From positions 2,747,950-2,811,949 of the forward strand of contig NZ_FWFO01000001.1 in the NCBI RefSeq assembly GCF_900172225.1: 64,000 nt of DNA. Reading direction: 5' to 3'. This document shows, piece after piece, positions 42,489-50,835 of this stretch (its first letter is position 1; each line of letters begins with the position of its first letter). The notes under the pieces are model-generated. The model did no database searches. It saw nothing but the letters and a program-made list of their open reading frames with translations, and was not told the DNA's origin. The position numbers and the translations under genes are program-made. Origin of the DNA: Falsiruegeria litorea R37. Lineage in GTDB: Bacteria > Pseudomonadota > Alphaproteobacteria > Rhodobacterales > Rhodobacteraceae.

Positions 42489-43214
42489 ATGAGAGCGGCT
42501 AGGAAAACATCCTCATGGTTTTGTGCCGTTCTGTTCGGCTTTCTCGTCACTGAGAGTGCTGCGCAGGAGGACATCCGAATACCTGTTTGTAAAGATGGTC
42601 AGCTGTACAGCCTGCCGCAATATGGGCAATTGTATTCCAAGGGTCTTCATATCAGGCTAGGTACAGGCGAGGATTCTGATAAGACGCCCTATATATGGAA
42701 GGTTGGTCAGCCGCCGCTTAATCTAAGAAAATTTACCTATAATAGCTTTGGAGGCTCTCGTAGTTCTCGTACACCGCCCGTGATGGAGCTCCTTCTCGGG
42801 CGTAAATCAATGTTTGCAGTATCTCAACTGTCTATAGCTAGTCGCTTAGAAGCCCTCGACTGGTATCTGCCTCCGGATGAGCGCGCAACTCAATCCACCA
42901 TGACCAGACATAACTATGGGGCACGGACGGACTATGAAATTGATATAAGGTTTTTTGAACAAATCGTTTTCGTTACATGTCGCCAGGGTCTGCCCGTTTA
43001 CAGCAGTGACCCTCAGTCCTACAATTGTGGATTACGTGGTCGTCTGCCCGATGGCACTGCACTCTCCGTCTACTTTGATACAGGTAAAGATCTGGAAGGC
43101 CACTGGCCGCCCGTGAGCAAGCTCAATGAGCTTTGGCCTGCCGCGATAGATGAGCTTGAACAAGCGATTCAAAATTTGCTGCCGCCCGGTAAGGAAGAAA
43201 CAATTTGCAACTGA
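42489..43214 (+). CDS. Secreted protein of unknown function, atypical composition
   Basis: 241 residues with a signal peptide of about 26 residues (SWFCAVLFGFLVTESAAQ). The mature protein has four cysteines and no domain I recognise. The start at 42489 is supported by GGAGAG upstream; a start at 42435 is also open. The gene and the 200 bases after it are clearly AT-richer than everything around, with codons such as TAT, ATA and AGA that neighbours avoid, which suggests recent transfer. Confidence 0.65.
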   Translation: MRAARKTSSWFCAVLFGFLVTESAAQEDIRIPVCKDGQLYSLPQYGQLYSKGLHIRLGTGEDSDKTPYIWKVGQPPLNLRKFTYNSFGGSRSSRTPPVMELLLGRKSMFAVSQLSIASRLEALDWYLPPDERATQSTMTRHNYGARTDYEIDIRFFEQIVFVTCRQGLPVYSSDPQSYNCGLRGRLPDGTALSVYFDTGKDLEGHWPPVSKLNELWPAAIDELEQAIQNLLPPGKEETICN

Positions 43215-43396
43215 GTGACGACTGAAATGGTCATAGGATTTATTGACGAACGACCACGCCAGAGTTGGCGCAACATGGTGTCCATTAGCATCAGAATTCC
43301 TTCCGCGGTCTGACTTATCAAGCTGCAAGGCCTGAAACACTTCTGAATGTGTTGAAGCACCGCTCGACGCAGTCCCCCTTCGATTGCCCCAATTGA

Positions 43397-43411
43397 GAAC
43401 AAAAAGAGAAC
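43397..43411 (-). promoter_or_regulatory. LexA (SOS) box upstream of imuA
   Basis: GAAC-AAAAAGA-GAAC, the exact reverse complement of the alphaproteobacterial LexA box GTTC-N7-GTTC. It ends 17 bases before the imuA start, a position that would let LexA block transcription. Confidence 0.85.
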
Positions 43412-43427
43412 ATGATACCCTCCCCAC

Positions 43428-44057
43428 ATGTCGACTCACCTGCTCACACGCCACACCAAACACCGCAGCGGTCCCAGCCTCAGCCCGCACCCCGAGGTGC
43501 CGCTGCAACTGGCCCGCGTGCACGAGGCCTGTGGCCCCGCCCGGCGCAGCTTTGCCTTGTGGCTGGCCGGGCAGATGCAGGGGCCGGTGCTGTGGATCGC
43601 GCCCGCGTGGGAGGCGGACCGGTTGAACCCCGACGGGATGCTGGATTTTGCCGATCCCGCGCGGTTCCTCTTTGTGCACCCCCGCCGGACCGAGGACCTG
43701 CTGTGGAGCATGGAGGAGGCCTTGCGCGCCGGTGCTGTGCCGCTGGTGATTGGCGACCTTCCCGCTGCCCCCGCGCTGACGCCTGTGCGGCGAATGCATC
43801 TGGCTGCCGAGACGGGCGGCAGTTTGGGCAAGGCCCCGCTGGGGCTGCTGCTGACCCCCGGCGATGGCGGCGCGCAGGGGATTGAGAGCCGTTGGCACAT
43901 GGCCCCCGTGCATGAGAGAACACAACGGCGATGGCAATTGGAGCGCCGCCGCGCCCGCGCCCTCCCCCCCACGGCTTGGGTTGCGACACAGGCCCGCCCT
44001 GGCGCGCAGCTGGAACTGGAGCGCAAAACGGGGACACCCGCGCTCACAGCCCCCTGA
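43428..44057 (+). CDS. imuA: ImuA, SOS mutagenesis accessory protein
   Basis: 209 residues of the ImuA family: [53 protein letters not shown], then the [12 protein letters not shown] loop. ImuA works with ImuB and DnaE2 in error-prone lesion bypass. A LexA box lies 17 bases upstream. Unusually, no imuB or dnaE2 follows; the next gene is yceI-like. The shortness against many ImuA proteins could mean a trimmed C-terminus, but the core is complete. Confidence 0.82.
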   Translation: MSTHLLTRHTKHRSGPSLSPHPEVPLQLARVHEACGPARRSFALWLAGQMQGPVLWIAPAWEADRLNPDGMLDFADPARFLFVHPRRTEDLLWSMEEALRAGAVPLVIGDLPAAPALTPVRRMHLAAETGGSLGKAPLGLLLTPGDGGAQGIESRWHMAPVHERTQRRWQLERRRARALPPTAWVATQARPGAQLELERKTGTPALTAP

Positions 44058-44133
44058 CAATGCGGTGAAACCACGGGAATTCGTACAAAAGCAACACATC
44101 TCATGGCAGGCTACCCTTTAGACGGATGCCCAA

Positions 44134-44775
44134 ATGACGAGTTCCAAAATGATACGTACCCCCAATTCCCCCCTCACCCGACGCACTGTGATGCGCGGCC
44201 TGGCCAGCCTGCCCCTGCTGGGCCTGTCTGGCGCACATGCGGCCCAAGCCAAGCCAACCCGCTATACGCTGGACACTCAGACCTCATCGGTCGGGTTCTT
44301 CTTCACGCTTTCCGGCACCGCCCAGCGCGGCACGATGCCGGTCAAACGCGCCGACATCATCATCGACCCACAAAACCTGACGGCGAGCACGGTCGATGTG
44401 CTGGTCGACGTGGTCGGTGCCCGCACCGGCCTGTTTTTTGCCACCCAGGCCATGACTGGGGCCGAGGTTCTGGACGCCGCGCGTTTCCCCACCATCCGCT
44501 TTGTCTCGACCAAAGTGCAACTGGGGGCTGGCGGACGCCTCTCAGACGGCGCGCGCATCTCGGGCGATCTGACCGTACGGAACGTCACGCGCCCCATCAC
44601 GCTGGAAGCCTCGCTCTATCGCAGCGCGGGCAGTGCCTCAGACGACCTGCGACACCTGATGATCCGTTTGCGCGGACAGATCAGCCGCAGTGTCTTTGGC
44701 GCCTCGGGTTACAGCGATCTGGTCAACGACGCTGTCACTCTGGATATCAACGCCACCGTGAAACAAGCGGACTGA
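44134..44775 (+). CDS. YceI family periplasmic protein
   Basis: 213 residues. A Tat-like signal is present (twin Arg at 16-17, TRRTVMRGLASLPLLGLSG) and is followed by a YceI lipocalin-like domain: RYTLDTQTSSVGFFFTLSG, then the segment FPTIRFVSTKV and the end LVNDAVTLDINATV. YceI proteins bind isoprenoids or other lipids in the periplasm, and the Tat signal suggests export after folding. It follows imuA by 76 bases but need not share its promoter. Confidence 0.87.
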   Translation: MTSSKMIRTPNSPLTRRTVMRGLASLPLLGLSGAHAAQAKPTRYTLDTQTSSVGFFFTLSGTAQRGTMPVKRADIIIDPQNLTASTVDVLVDVVGARTGLFFATQAMTGAEVLDAARFPTIRFVSTKVQLGAGGRLSDGARISGDLTVRNVTRPITLEASLYRSAGSASDDLRHLMIRLRGQISRSVFGASGYSDLVNDAVTLDINATVKQAD

Positions 44776-44852
44776 AGACATCAACCAGTTCCAAGCGACC
44801 GAGACGCACCCCCTCAAACCGCGCGGTACCGCGCCGAGCCGCAGGCGAGGCG

Positions 44853-44905
44853 CCCGACCCAACGGAGCAAGGGCCCGTCAGGGCATGCCGCGAGGGCGGG
44901 AGCGC
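44853..44905 (+). repeat. Dispersed intergenic repeat, copy E
   Basis: GCCCGACCCAACGG, then a hairpin GGGCCC/GGGC around GTCA, then CGAGGGCGGGAGCGC. It is the most diverged copy and lies between the YceI and MFS genes. A GCCGAGC-CGCAG-GCGAGG motif on its left side matches the equivalent part of the composite repeats. Confidence 0.7.
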
Positions 44906-44993
44906 CCCGAGATACGAGAAAACGTCAAAATCGACTCTCCGACGTCGAATATACACGTGCATCTCGGGCAGAACGCGGTCAGGGTGCAGCATT

Positions 44994-46217
44994 ATGCGCC
45001 TGATCATCTCCTTCACCGCCCTGTTCCTTTCCGTCATCCTGTTGCAGCTTTCAACCGGTGGTGTGGGTCCACTCGACGCCATTTCAGGATTGACGCTGGA
45101 TTTTACCAAAGAGCAGATCGGCCTTCTGGGCTCGGCCCATTTCATCGGCTTCTTTGTGGGCTGCTGGTGGGCCCCACGCCTGATGGGCAGCGTTGGCCAT
45201 TCTCGAGCTTTCGCCGTATGCACCGCGCTTGGCGCAATGGGGTTGATCGGTCATACGCTGACAGAAAACCCCTATGTCTGGGCCTTGCTCAGGATCGCGT
45301 CGGGCACCTGTGTCGCCGGGTGCTATACGGTGATCGAGGCCTGGTTGAACTCCAAAGTTACAAACGAAAACCGTGGTCGCGCGACGGGCACCTATCGCAT
45401 TGTCGACATGAGCGCCTCACTTGGCGCGCAATTGATCATCGCCATCCTGCCGCCTGCGTCCTATGTGTCCTACAACCTGCTTGCGATCTTGTGCTGCGCA
45501 GCGCTATTGCCCCTTACCCTCACAAAATCCAGCCAGCCCGAGACCCCCAGAGCGCCGCGCTTGCGCCCCAAGCTGGCTTGGCGCTGCTCGCCGCTTGCGG
45601 TGGCGGGCGTGATCGTGGCCGCGCTCAGTTCCGCCTCGTTCCGGATGGTCGGCCCCGTATACGGCCAAGAAGTGGGCTTGGAGATCGACCAGATCGCGTT
45701 CTTCCTGGCGTCCTTTGTTCTGGGCGGCGCCTTGGCGCAGTATCCAATGGGCTGGCTTGCCGACAAATACGACCGCCGCTGGGTTCTGATCTGGCTCTCT
45801 GCCGTGGCTGTTGTAAGCTGCGGCATCACCATGGCGGCCAGTGGTTCGGGCACGTTGGGCGTGATGCTGGCCGCGGGCTTTTTTGGCTTCACCACCTTCC
45901 CCATTTTCTCGGTCTCGGCGGCACACGCCAATGATTTTGCCACATCCGAGCAACGGGTCGAGCTGTCGGCCGCGCTGATGTTCTTTTTCGCTCTTGGAGC
46001 GATCGCATCGCCTTATGTGTCGTCCTCGCTGATCGACACTTATGGACCGGGAGCGCTCTTTGCGTTTGTTGCAGCAGGCCACGTCGTGCTGATTGCCTTT
46101 GGCCTGACCCGGATGCGCGCACGCCCGACGCCGGAAGAGCGCACCAACTATGTCTACGCCCCACGCACGTCATTCACCATCGGTCGACTGCTGCGCAAAC
46201 AGCGTGAGGGGCGCTAA
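44994..46217 (+). CDS. MFS transporter
   Basis: 407 residues and twelve predicted helices. The MFS motif A in the second half is PMGWLADKYDRRWVL; the first half has IGFFVGCWWAPRLMGSVGHSRAF. It is closest in look to the YfcJ/UMF-like sugar or drug exporter groups. The start at 44994 opens directly into the first helix; the frame is open far upstream but overlaps YceI in another frame. The substrate is unknown. It is convergent with the OhrR-like gene. Confidence 0.85.
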   Translation: MRLIISFTALFLSVILLQLSTGGVGPLDAISGLTLDFTKEQIGLLGSAHFIGFFVGCWWAPRLMGSVGHSRAFAVCTALGAMGLIGHTLTENPYVWALLRIASGTCVAGCYTVIEAWLNSKVTNENRGRATGTYRIVDMSASLGAQLIIAILPPASYVSYNLLAILCCAALLPLTLTKSSQPETPRAPRLRPKLAWRCSPLAVAGVIVAALSSASFRMVGPVYGQEVGLEIDQIAFFLASFVLGGALAQYPMGWLADKYDRRWVLIWLSAVAVVSCGITMAASGSGTLGVMLAAGFFGFTTFPIFSVSAAHANDFATSEQRVELSAALMFFFALGAIASPYVSSSLIDTYGPGALFAFVAAGHVVLIAFGLTRMRARPTPEERTNYVYAPRTSFTIGRLLRKQREGR

Positions 46218-46224
46218 GTTTCTC

Positions 46225-46674
46225 TCAAGGCGTCAGCAAACCGTCCCTCAACTTGAACAAAAGCTGCTGCAGTGCATCAAGCTCGGTGTGCGTCATGCCG
46301 GTCTGCTCGATCATGCATTGGGTAATCGCAGGTGCTTTGTCCTTCAATCCCCGCCCCTTGGGCGTCAGCACAACATCAATGGCACGCCGATCCTCAGCAT
46401 TGGGTTCCCGCCGCACTAGCCCCATCCCCTCCAGCCGCGTGACCAGAGGTGTCAGGGTGCTGGTTTCCATACGCAAGGCTTTGGCCAGCGTATTGACCTT
46501 TTGTCGGTCCGCCTCCCACAGCAATGTCAGTGTGATGTACTGCGGATACGTCAGCCCCAACCGTTTCAAATGCGGCACATAGGCCCGGCTAACGGCATGA
46601 GACGCCGTATAAATCCCAAAACAGAACAGATCGTCCGCCCGTGTGGGAACCTCATGTTCAAACAGCCCAGTCAT
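46225..46674 (-). CDS. MarR-family regulator, OhrR-like
   Basis: 149 residues. The sequence LFCFGIYTASHAVSRAYVPH, then LGLTYPQYITLTLLWE, is the OhrR N-terminal pattern with the peroxide-sensing Cys (Cys18) and both reactive-loop tyrosines. The winged-helix part follows (VNTLAKALRMETSTLTPLVTRLEGMGL, EDRRAIDVVLT). It should repress its target until oxidised by organic hydroperoxide. I take 46674 as start; ATG 46695 lies within a palindrome. No ohr gene is nearby; the divergent 74-residue gene is a possible target. Confidence 0.8.
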   Translation of the reverse strand: MTGLFEHEVPTRADDLFCFGIYTASHAVSRAYVPHLKRLGLTYPQYITLTLLWEADRQKVNTLAKALRMETSTLTPLVTRLEGMGLVRREPNAEDRRAIDVVLTPKGRGLKDKAPAITQCMIEQTGMTHTELDALQQLLFKLRDGLLTP

Positions 46675-46693
46675 CCTTTGCCCCACCAATTGC

Positions 46694-46705
46694 ATCGTGC
46701 ACGAT
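46694..46705. promoter_or_regulatory. Perfect 12-bp palindrome, candidate OhrR-like operator
   Basis: ATCGTGCACGAT, just upstream of the OhrR-like start and followed by TTGACA (46711-46716). A partial second copy, CGCACACGATA, lies at 46750. It is placed between divergent genes, as MarR operators usually are. Confidence 0.5.
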
Positions 46706-46778
46706 ATATCTTGACACACCTGCCACCTTCGTCAACTTTCTGATTAGGTCGCACACGATACAAATGAAGGAGATCAAG

Positions 46779-47003
46779 ATGTCTTGGCTGCCCACTTTGC
46801 AAACCTCCACGCCCGAAGAAGGCTATGAACTGGCGATCAAACTGTCCCGCATGGCCGTGAAAAAGACCCAGCCCGACGACGACGCCCGCGCACGGATGCG
46901 GCCAGAATATGCCAACGATGCAGACAGTCTGATCGCGTCGTCACATGTGGTGGCTGTGAATTTCCAAACGGTTGCTCTGGCCAACAATCATTGGCGCGAG
47001 TAA
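46779..47003 (+). CDS. Small protein of unknown function
   Basis: 74 residues, MSWLPTLQTSTPEEGYELAI onward, no signal peptide and no family I recognise. A strong ribosome site (AAGGAG) lies seven bases before the ATG, and a candidate promoter and operator precede it, which supports a real gene. It is divergent from the OhrR-like regulator and so may be induced by oxidants (inference). Confidence 0.65.
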   Translation: MSWLPTLQTSTPEEGYELAIKLSRMAVKKTQPDDDARARMRPEYANDADSLIASSHVVAVNFQTVALANNHWRE

Positions 47004-47070
47004 TCGCTTTATCCCAAAGCAGGCTGGAGCTGGCTCCGAGCGATAGGGTCACGACCCCAGCGTCAGGACC

Positions 47071-47586
47071 CTAGCAACGAAAGCGGGTGCGGTTGAAATC
47101 AAACGCTTGGGGGGCACTGCATCGGTCAAGTTTGTAAGGAACGCGACCGGACGCCAGGTTGAAAGGATCCCCGCGCAGGGACGAAACAATCGTCTTACGC
47201 GCCAGTTTCAGCTCTTCGCACTTGTAGCCGCCCCCCGGGGTCTGCGTAACCGGGTTGTATGTGTTGCCTGGATGTGCCCAACACAGTGCCTGGATACCGT
47301 TAATCTGATCCAGCTTGTAGAGTTCAGGCACCCCTGCCGAATTGCCCGGGTACCACAGCCACGCCCGCCCATCTGAACCGATCAGATTCACCTGGAACCC
47401 ATGTGCAGACGAGAACGACAGATAGGTCATCCCCGCCTTTGGATAGTCCGGATACGCCACATTGCGCGCGCTGACTTCGGCAATCGCGGACTGCGTAGAT
47501 GGCGGTGGGCTCACGCCGGCCCCATCACAAGCGGTCAGCGCAACAAGCACCTTGGCGAACAGGGCACACCGGGCCAGGTTCAGCAT
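47071..47586 (-). CDS. Putative lipoprotein
   Basis: 171 residues with a signal peptide and lipobox LTAC at about residue 20. The mature part starts Pro/Ser-rich and then has an 80-residue domain with four cysteines, including PELYKLDQINGIQALCWAHP. No domain is recognised. It overlaps the upstream lipoprotein gene's stop by 7 bases, so the two are a pair. Confidence 0.68.
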   Translation of the reverse strand: MLNLARCALFAKVLVALTACDGAGVSPPPSTQSAIAEVSARNVAYPDYPKAGMTYLSFSSAHGFQVNLIGSDGRAWLWYPGNSAGVPELYKLDQINGIQALCWAHPGNTYNPVTQTPGGGYKCEELKLARKTIVSSLRGDPFNLASGRVPYKLDRCSAPQAFDFNRTRFRC

Positions 47587-48044
47587 GCCAGCGACGTGCT
47601 CCACCCGTTGAATTTAGAGGCTTTAGCCGCAATCGTGCTCAGGTCCGTAGAAGGCTCGAACCCACCAAGTAGGGTCAGGACGCCTGCGTTGAACGACGCT
47701 TTGCACCCCGAAACTTGACGTGCCGCAGCCTCGACATCTGCAACTGTATACCCGTTTGGTCCTTGGCCGATCACGTCAATTACTGCCGTTGCCTCGTTGC
47801 GTCGTTTCAGTACAAAGTTTGAGGCCGCTGCACTGGTGGCCACAGTTGAATAAAACCCGTCATCAATCACACCCACGCGAAACCGCGTCCCACCCACTTG
47901 CACCTCTTTGGCCTGTTGACGGGCTTCTTTGCGCAACTCCGTGTTCAACGACCGTGCCTCACGATCGACACTAGATTTGTTGCTGGCCGCTCCTCCACAA
48001 GCCGTTAAAACAACAATGCCACAAAGTGCCAAAATGGAACGCAT
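47580..48044 (-). CDS. Putative lipoprotein
   Basis: 154 residues with lipobox LTACGG at about residues 13-18, a coiled, charged stretch (REARSLNTELRKEARQQAKE), then a compact domain (FYSTVATSAAASNFVLKRRN) with two cysteines. I recognise no family. TAGGAG lies upstream of the ATG. It is co-directional with the following lipoprotein gene, and the flotillin terminator lies upstream. Confidence 0.7.
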   Translation of the reverse strand: MRSILALCGIVVLTACGGAASNKSSVDREARSLNTELRKEARQQAKEVQVGGTRFRVGVIDDGFYSTVATSAAASNFVLKRRNEATAVIDVIGQGPNGYTVADVEAAARQVSGCKASFNAGVLTLLGGFEPSTDLSTIAAKASKFNGWSTSLAC

Positions 48045-48106
48045 AGTCTTCTCCTAATAGTTTGGATGGGAATCACCACCCCGCCCAAACTTTTGCAACT
48101 TAAAAT

Positions 48107-48137
48107 TTAAAAAAGGGACGGACAAAGTGTCCGCCCC
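48107..48137 (-). terminator. Intrinsic terminator of the flotillin operon
   Basis: On the minus strand: GGGGCGGACA-CTT-TGTCCGTCCC (48137-48115) followed by TTTTTT. A strong stem with a T-run, 26 bases past the flotillin stop. Confidence 0.85.
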
Positions 48138-48162
48138 TTCGGTCTCTCGCGATACTCTGCGA

Positions 48163-49830
48163 TTAATGGCTGTTGCCGTTCGTGTTTGTATCATCCTCTT
48201 CGGCGACTGTATTTTCCACCGGCCCCAGCACGCCGTTGGCCATGCCACTTACACCGTGTTCCATTGACAGGCCCAGTTCTTCGCCCAGCTTCTTGAGCGC
48301 GGGCATCTGCACCGCCATGCCCATGATCGAATCCAGCGCCTGGTTCACCACCGGCTTGTCGCCGCCCGGACCTCCGCTGGCTGTAGGCAGGCCAACGCCA
48401 CCCACCTGGTGGATCTTGATCGAGTCGATCTTTTCCGCCGGTTTGACCATTTCGGCAACGATCCCCGGCATCGCCTCGATCCGCGCCATGTCGACCTTCA
48501 TCTCGATCAGCTCGGGCGAGAGCACGTTTTCCGCCTCGACAATCGCGCGTTTACCTTCGGCTTCGGCCAGCATGTCGTTTTTCTTGGCCTCGGCCCGGAT
48601 GTTGAGCGCATCGGCTTCAGCCTGCGCCTCTTCGCGGCGCGCCTCGGCACGGTCGGCCGCGGCCTCTTTCTCGGCCTGGGCGGACAGGCGGATCGCAGTT
48701 GCCTGACGCTCGGCTTCACGGGTGGCTTCGATCAACACGATCTGCTTCTGACGCTCGGCCTCGGCCACTTCGCGTGCGGTTGCCACGGCTTCGGTTGCCT
48801 TGGTCGCCTCTGCCCGTGCCAGGTCGGCCGACGCACGGGCGCGGCTTTCCTCTTCGGACTTCTGGGCAATGATGATCTGGCGTTCCTGCTCGGCCACCTC
48901 CAGCTCACGCTCTTTCGAGATTTCAGCATCGCGGATCTTGCGCTCGCGCTCAATCTCAGCAGCACGAATGGCTTCCTCACGGGCAATCCGGGCGCGTTCG
49001 GTTTCACGCACCGAGTCTTCCATCCGTGCAGCGATCTCAGACTCTTGCGCGGCCTTCATGGTTTCGACCTGCTGAGCCTGCTCGATGCGCGCCTGCTCTT
49101 CGTCCTGCTCGATAAGCATCCGCTGACGCGCGGCCTCCATCGCGGCGCGACGCACTTCGACCTCGGCATCGGCATCAATCTGCGCGCGCTCTTTTTTCGA
49201 GGTCGCGATGACCTCGGCCAGTTTGCGCATACCCACGGCGTTAAAGGCGTTGTTTTCATCCAGCGCCTCAAACGGGGTCTGGTCCAGCGCGGTCAGCGAG
49301 ACGGATTCCAGTGAAAGACCGTTTTTCAACAGATCCTCGGACACGGCATTCTGCACCTCTTGCACAAAATCGGCGCGGTTTTCGTGCAGACCGTCCATGG
49401 TCATCTGGGCCGCCACGGCGCGCAGACCGTCGATCAGTTTCCCTTCAATCATCTCGCGCAGCTGCTCGACATCGAATGTGCGGCTGCCCAGAGTTTGCGC
49501 GGCCCGTGCGATCCCCTCCTCAGAGGCCATGACCGAGACGTAAAATTCAACGCCAACATCCACACGCATCCGATCCTGGGTGATCAACGCAGCTTCGCCG
49601 TTGCGCTGCACCTCAAGGCGCAGGGTTTTCATGTTTACGGGGCTCACCTCATGCAGCAGCGGCACAACAATGGTACCCCCGTCCATGATCACCCGTTTGC
49701 CACCTGCCCCGGTTTTCACCAGGCTGATCTCGCGGGTGGATCGGCGATACAATCGGCCCAAAACAAGGCCAATCAAAAGCAAGACAACAATGACTGAGGC
49801 GACAACAACCGCCAGGAACTGAAATTCCAT
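48163..49830 (-). CDS. Flotillin family (YqiK-like) protein
   Basis: 555 residues. An N-terminal membrane helix (about 5-25) leads to an SPFH/band 7 domain (TGAGGKRVIMDGGTIVVPLLHEVSPVNM and on to about 200), a long charged coiled coil (about 215-440, Glu/Ala/Arg-rich) and a C-terminal region with the EAMPGIVAEMVKPAEKI segment. Flotillins organise membrane microdomains. GAGGATTT precedes the ATG. The OB-fold partner gene lies 62 bases upstream, giving a YqiJ-YqiK-like operon. Confidence 0.92.
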   Translation of the reverse strand: MEFQFLAVVVASVIVVLLLIGLVLGRLYRRSTREISLVKTGAGGKRVIMDGGTIVVPLLHEVSPVNMKTLRLEVQRNGEAALITQDRMRVDVGVEFYVSVMASEEGIARAAQTLGSRTFDVEQLREMIEGKLIDGLRAVAAQMTMDGLHENRADFVQEVQNAVSEDLLKNGLSLESVSLTALDQTPFEALDENNAFNAVGMRKLAEVIATSKKERAQIDADAEVEVRRAAMEAARQRMLIEQDEEQARIEQAQQVETMKAAQESEIAARMEDSVRETERARIAREEAIRAAEIERERKIRDAEISKERELEVAEQERQIIIAQKSEEESRARASADLARAEATKATEAVATAREVAEAERQKQIVLIEATREAERQATAIRLSAQAEKEAAADRAEARREEAQAEADALNIRAEAKKNDMLAEAEGKRAIVEAENVLSPELIEMKVDMARIEAMPGIVAEMVKPAEKIDSIKIHQVGGVGLPTASGGPGGDKPVVNQALDSIMGMAVQMPALKKLGEELGLSMEHGVSGMANGVLGPVENTVAEEDDTNTNGNSH

Positions 49831-49892
49831 GCTAAATCCTCCACTTTGGAACTTTTGGTAATGTGCGACCCTGTCGGGTCAGGCCCGTGCCG

Positions 49893-50600
49893 TCACTCGG
49901 ACAGGCCGATCAGGACAAATGCACCGCTTCGGCGATTGCGCAGCACCAACACCTCGGTGCCTTGCGCCAGCGTCTCGCCATCCTGCAGAGGTTCGGCCCG
50001 CAGGTAGTGGGAGTTCCCGTAGCGGTCGGCCACGCGCACCTCGGCCGGGCGACCGCGAGCGGCGGTGCCTTGGGTGATGACCCCACGGCGGCGCGCCAGC
50101 ATACGCTCGGACACGGCCTCGGTCTCGGTCTTGGGCAGAAGGCGGGCAAAGACCGCGCCAAAGCCACGCGCAAACCACAGACCAAAGGCCCCTGCAGGGA
50201 TCGCTGCCCAGACCGCGGGCAGGTCCGCCCCGATCAGATTGCGCAAGGCAATCTGCAGGCCCATGCCACTCAGGCCAAAACCCATCAGCAGCACCGCCAG
50301 CCAGATCATGAAGGGCATGCGCCCCAATCCCAGCCAACTGGCCGGACCCGGAGTGGCCATTTCAGGCGCGACATCCGGCTCCACCTCGGCGATTTCAAAG
50401 GCGTCGGCATCCACGTCGATATCCAAATCCAGATCACCAATTTCGGGCGCAACATCGACATCCATGTCGAGTTCCCCGTCACCGGCCATCAAACTCCCAC
50501 CCAAAAGCAGCGCCACCAATTCCAGCCCCAGCAAACCGACAAGCAATGCCAGCGCCACGGTGAACGGTGCAAAAGCCGCATCAAGTAGAAAATCGAACAT
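49893..50600 (-). CDS. YqiJ/NfeD-like membrane protein with OB fold
   Basis: 235 residues: two or three membrane helices (about 8-35 and 92-145) and a C-terminal OB-fold domain (about 165-235: RRRGVITQGTAARGRPAEVR, HYLRAEPL, VLVLRNR). Between the helices is a very acidic stretch (DLDLDIDVDADAFEIAEVEP). It belongs to the flotillin-partner class (YqiJ, NfeD). The start at 50600 has AGGAG upstream. It precedes the flotillin gene. Confidence 0.83.
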   Translation of the reverse strand: MFDFLLDAAFAPFTVALALLVGLLGLELVALLLGGSLMAGDGELDMDVDVAPEIGDLDLDIDVDADAFEIAEVEPDVAPEMATPGPASWLGLGRMPFMIWLAVLLMGFGLSGMGLQIALRNLIGADLPAVWAAIPAGAFGLWFARGFGAVFARLLPKTETEAVSERMLARRRGVITQGTAARGRPAEVRVADRYGNSHYLRAEPLQDGETLAQGTEVLVLRNRRSGAFVLIGLSE

Positions 50601-50835
50601 CAAAACTCCTTTGGTATACATTTGTATGCAATCTAGATGGGAATCCCACCACAACTTTTCAAGACATCACAACCACAAAAGACAACCAAAGGTAATGCAA
50701 ACCTGACATCAGGCCGTTTTTTCACGCCGGTTTCACAGGGGTGCAACTTAAGGAAAACCGCCCGACCCAAAGGCCACCCTTTTGCTGGCCCGCGACATGG
50801 GTTAGACGGGCCACAGACATCAGACGGATACGGAT

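Noticed and set aside
43215..43427. Minus-strand frame across the imuA region (355 codons)
   Set aside because: It is antisense to imuA and to the AT-rich secreted-protein gene; the LexA box and ImuA motifs support the plus-strand reading.
44103..44993. N-terminal 297-codon extension of the MFS frame
   Set aside because: It covers YceI in another frame and the dispersed repeat; the MFS protein begins with its first helix at 44994.
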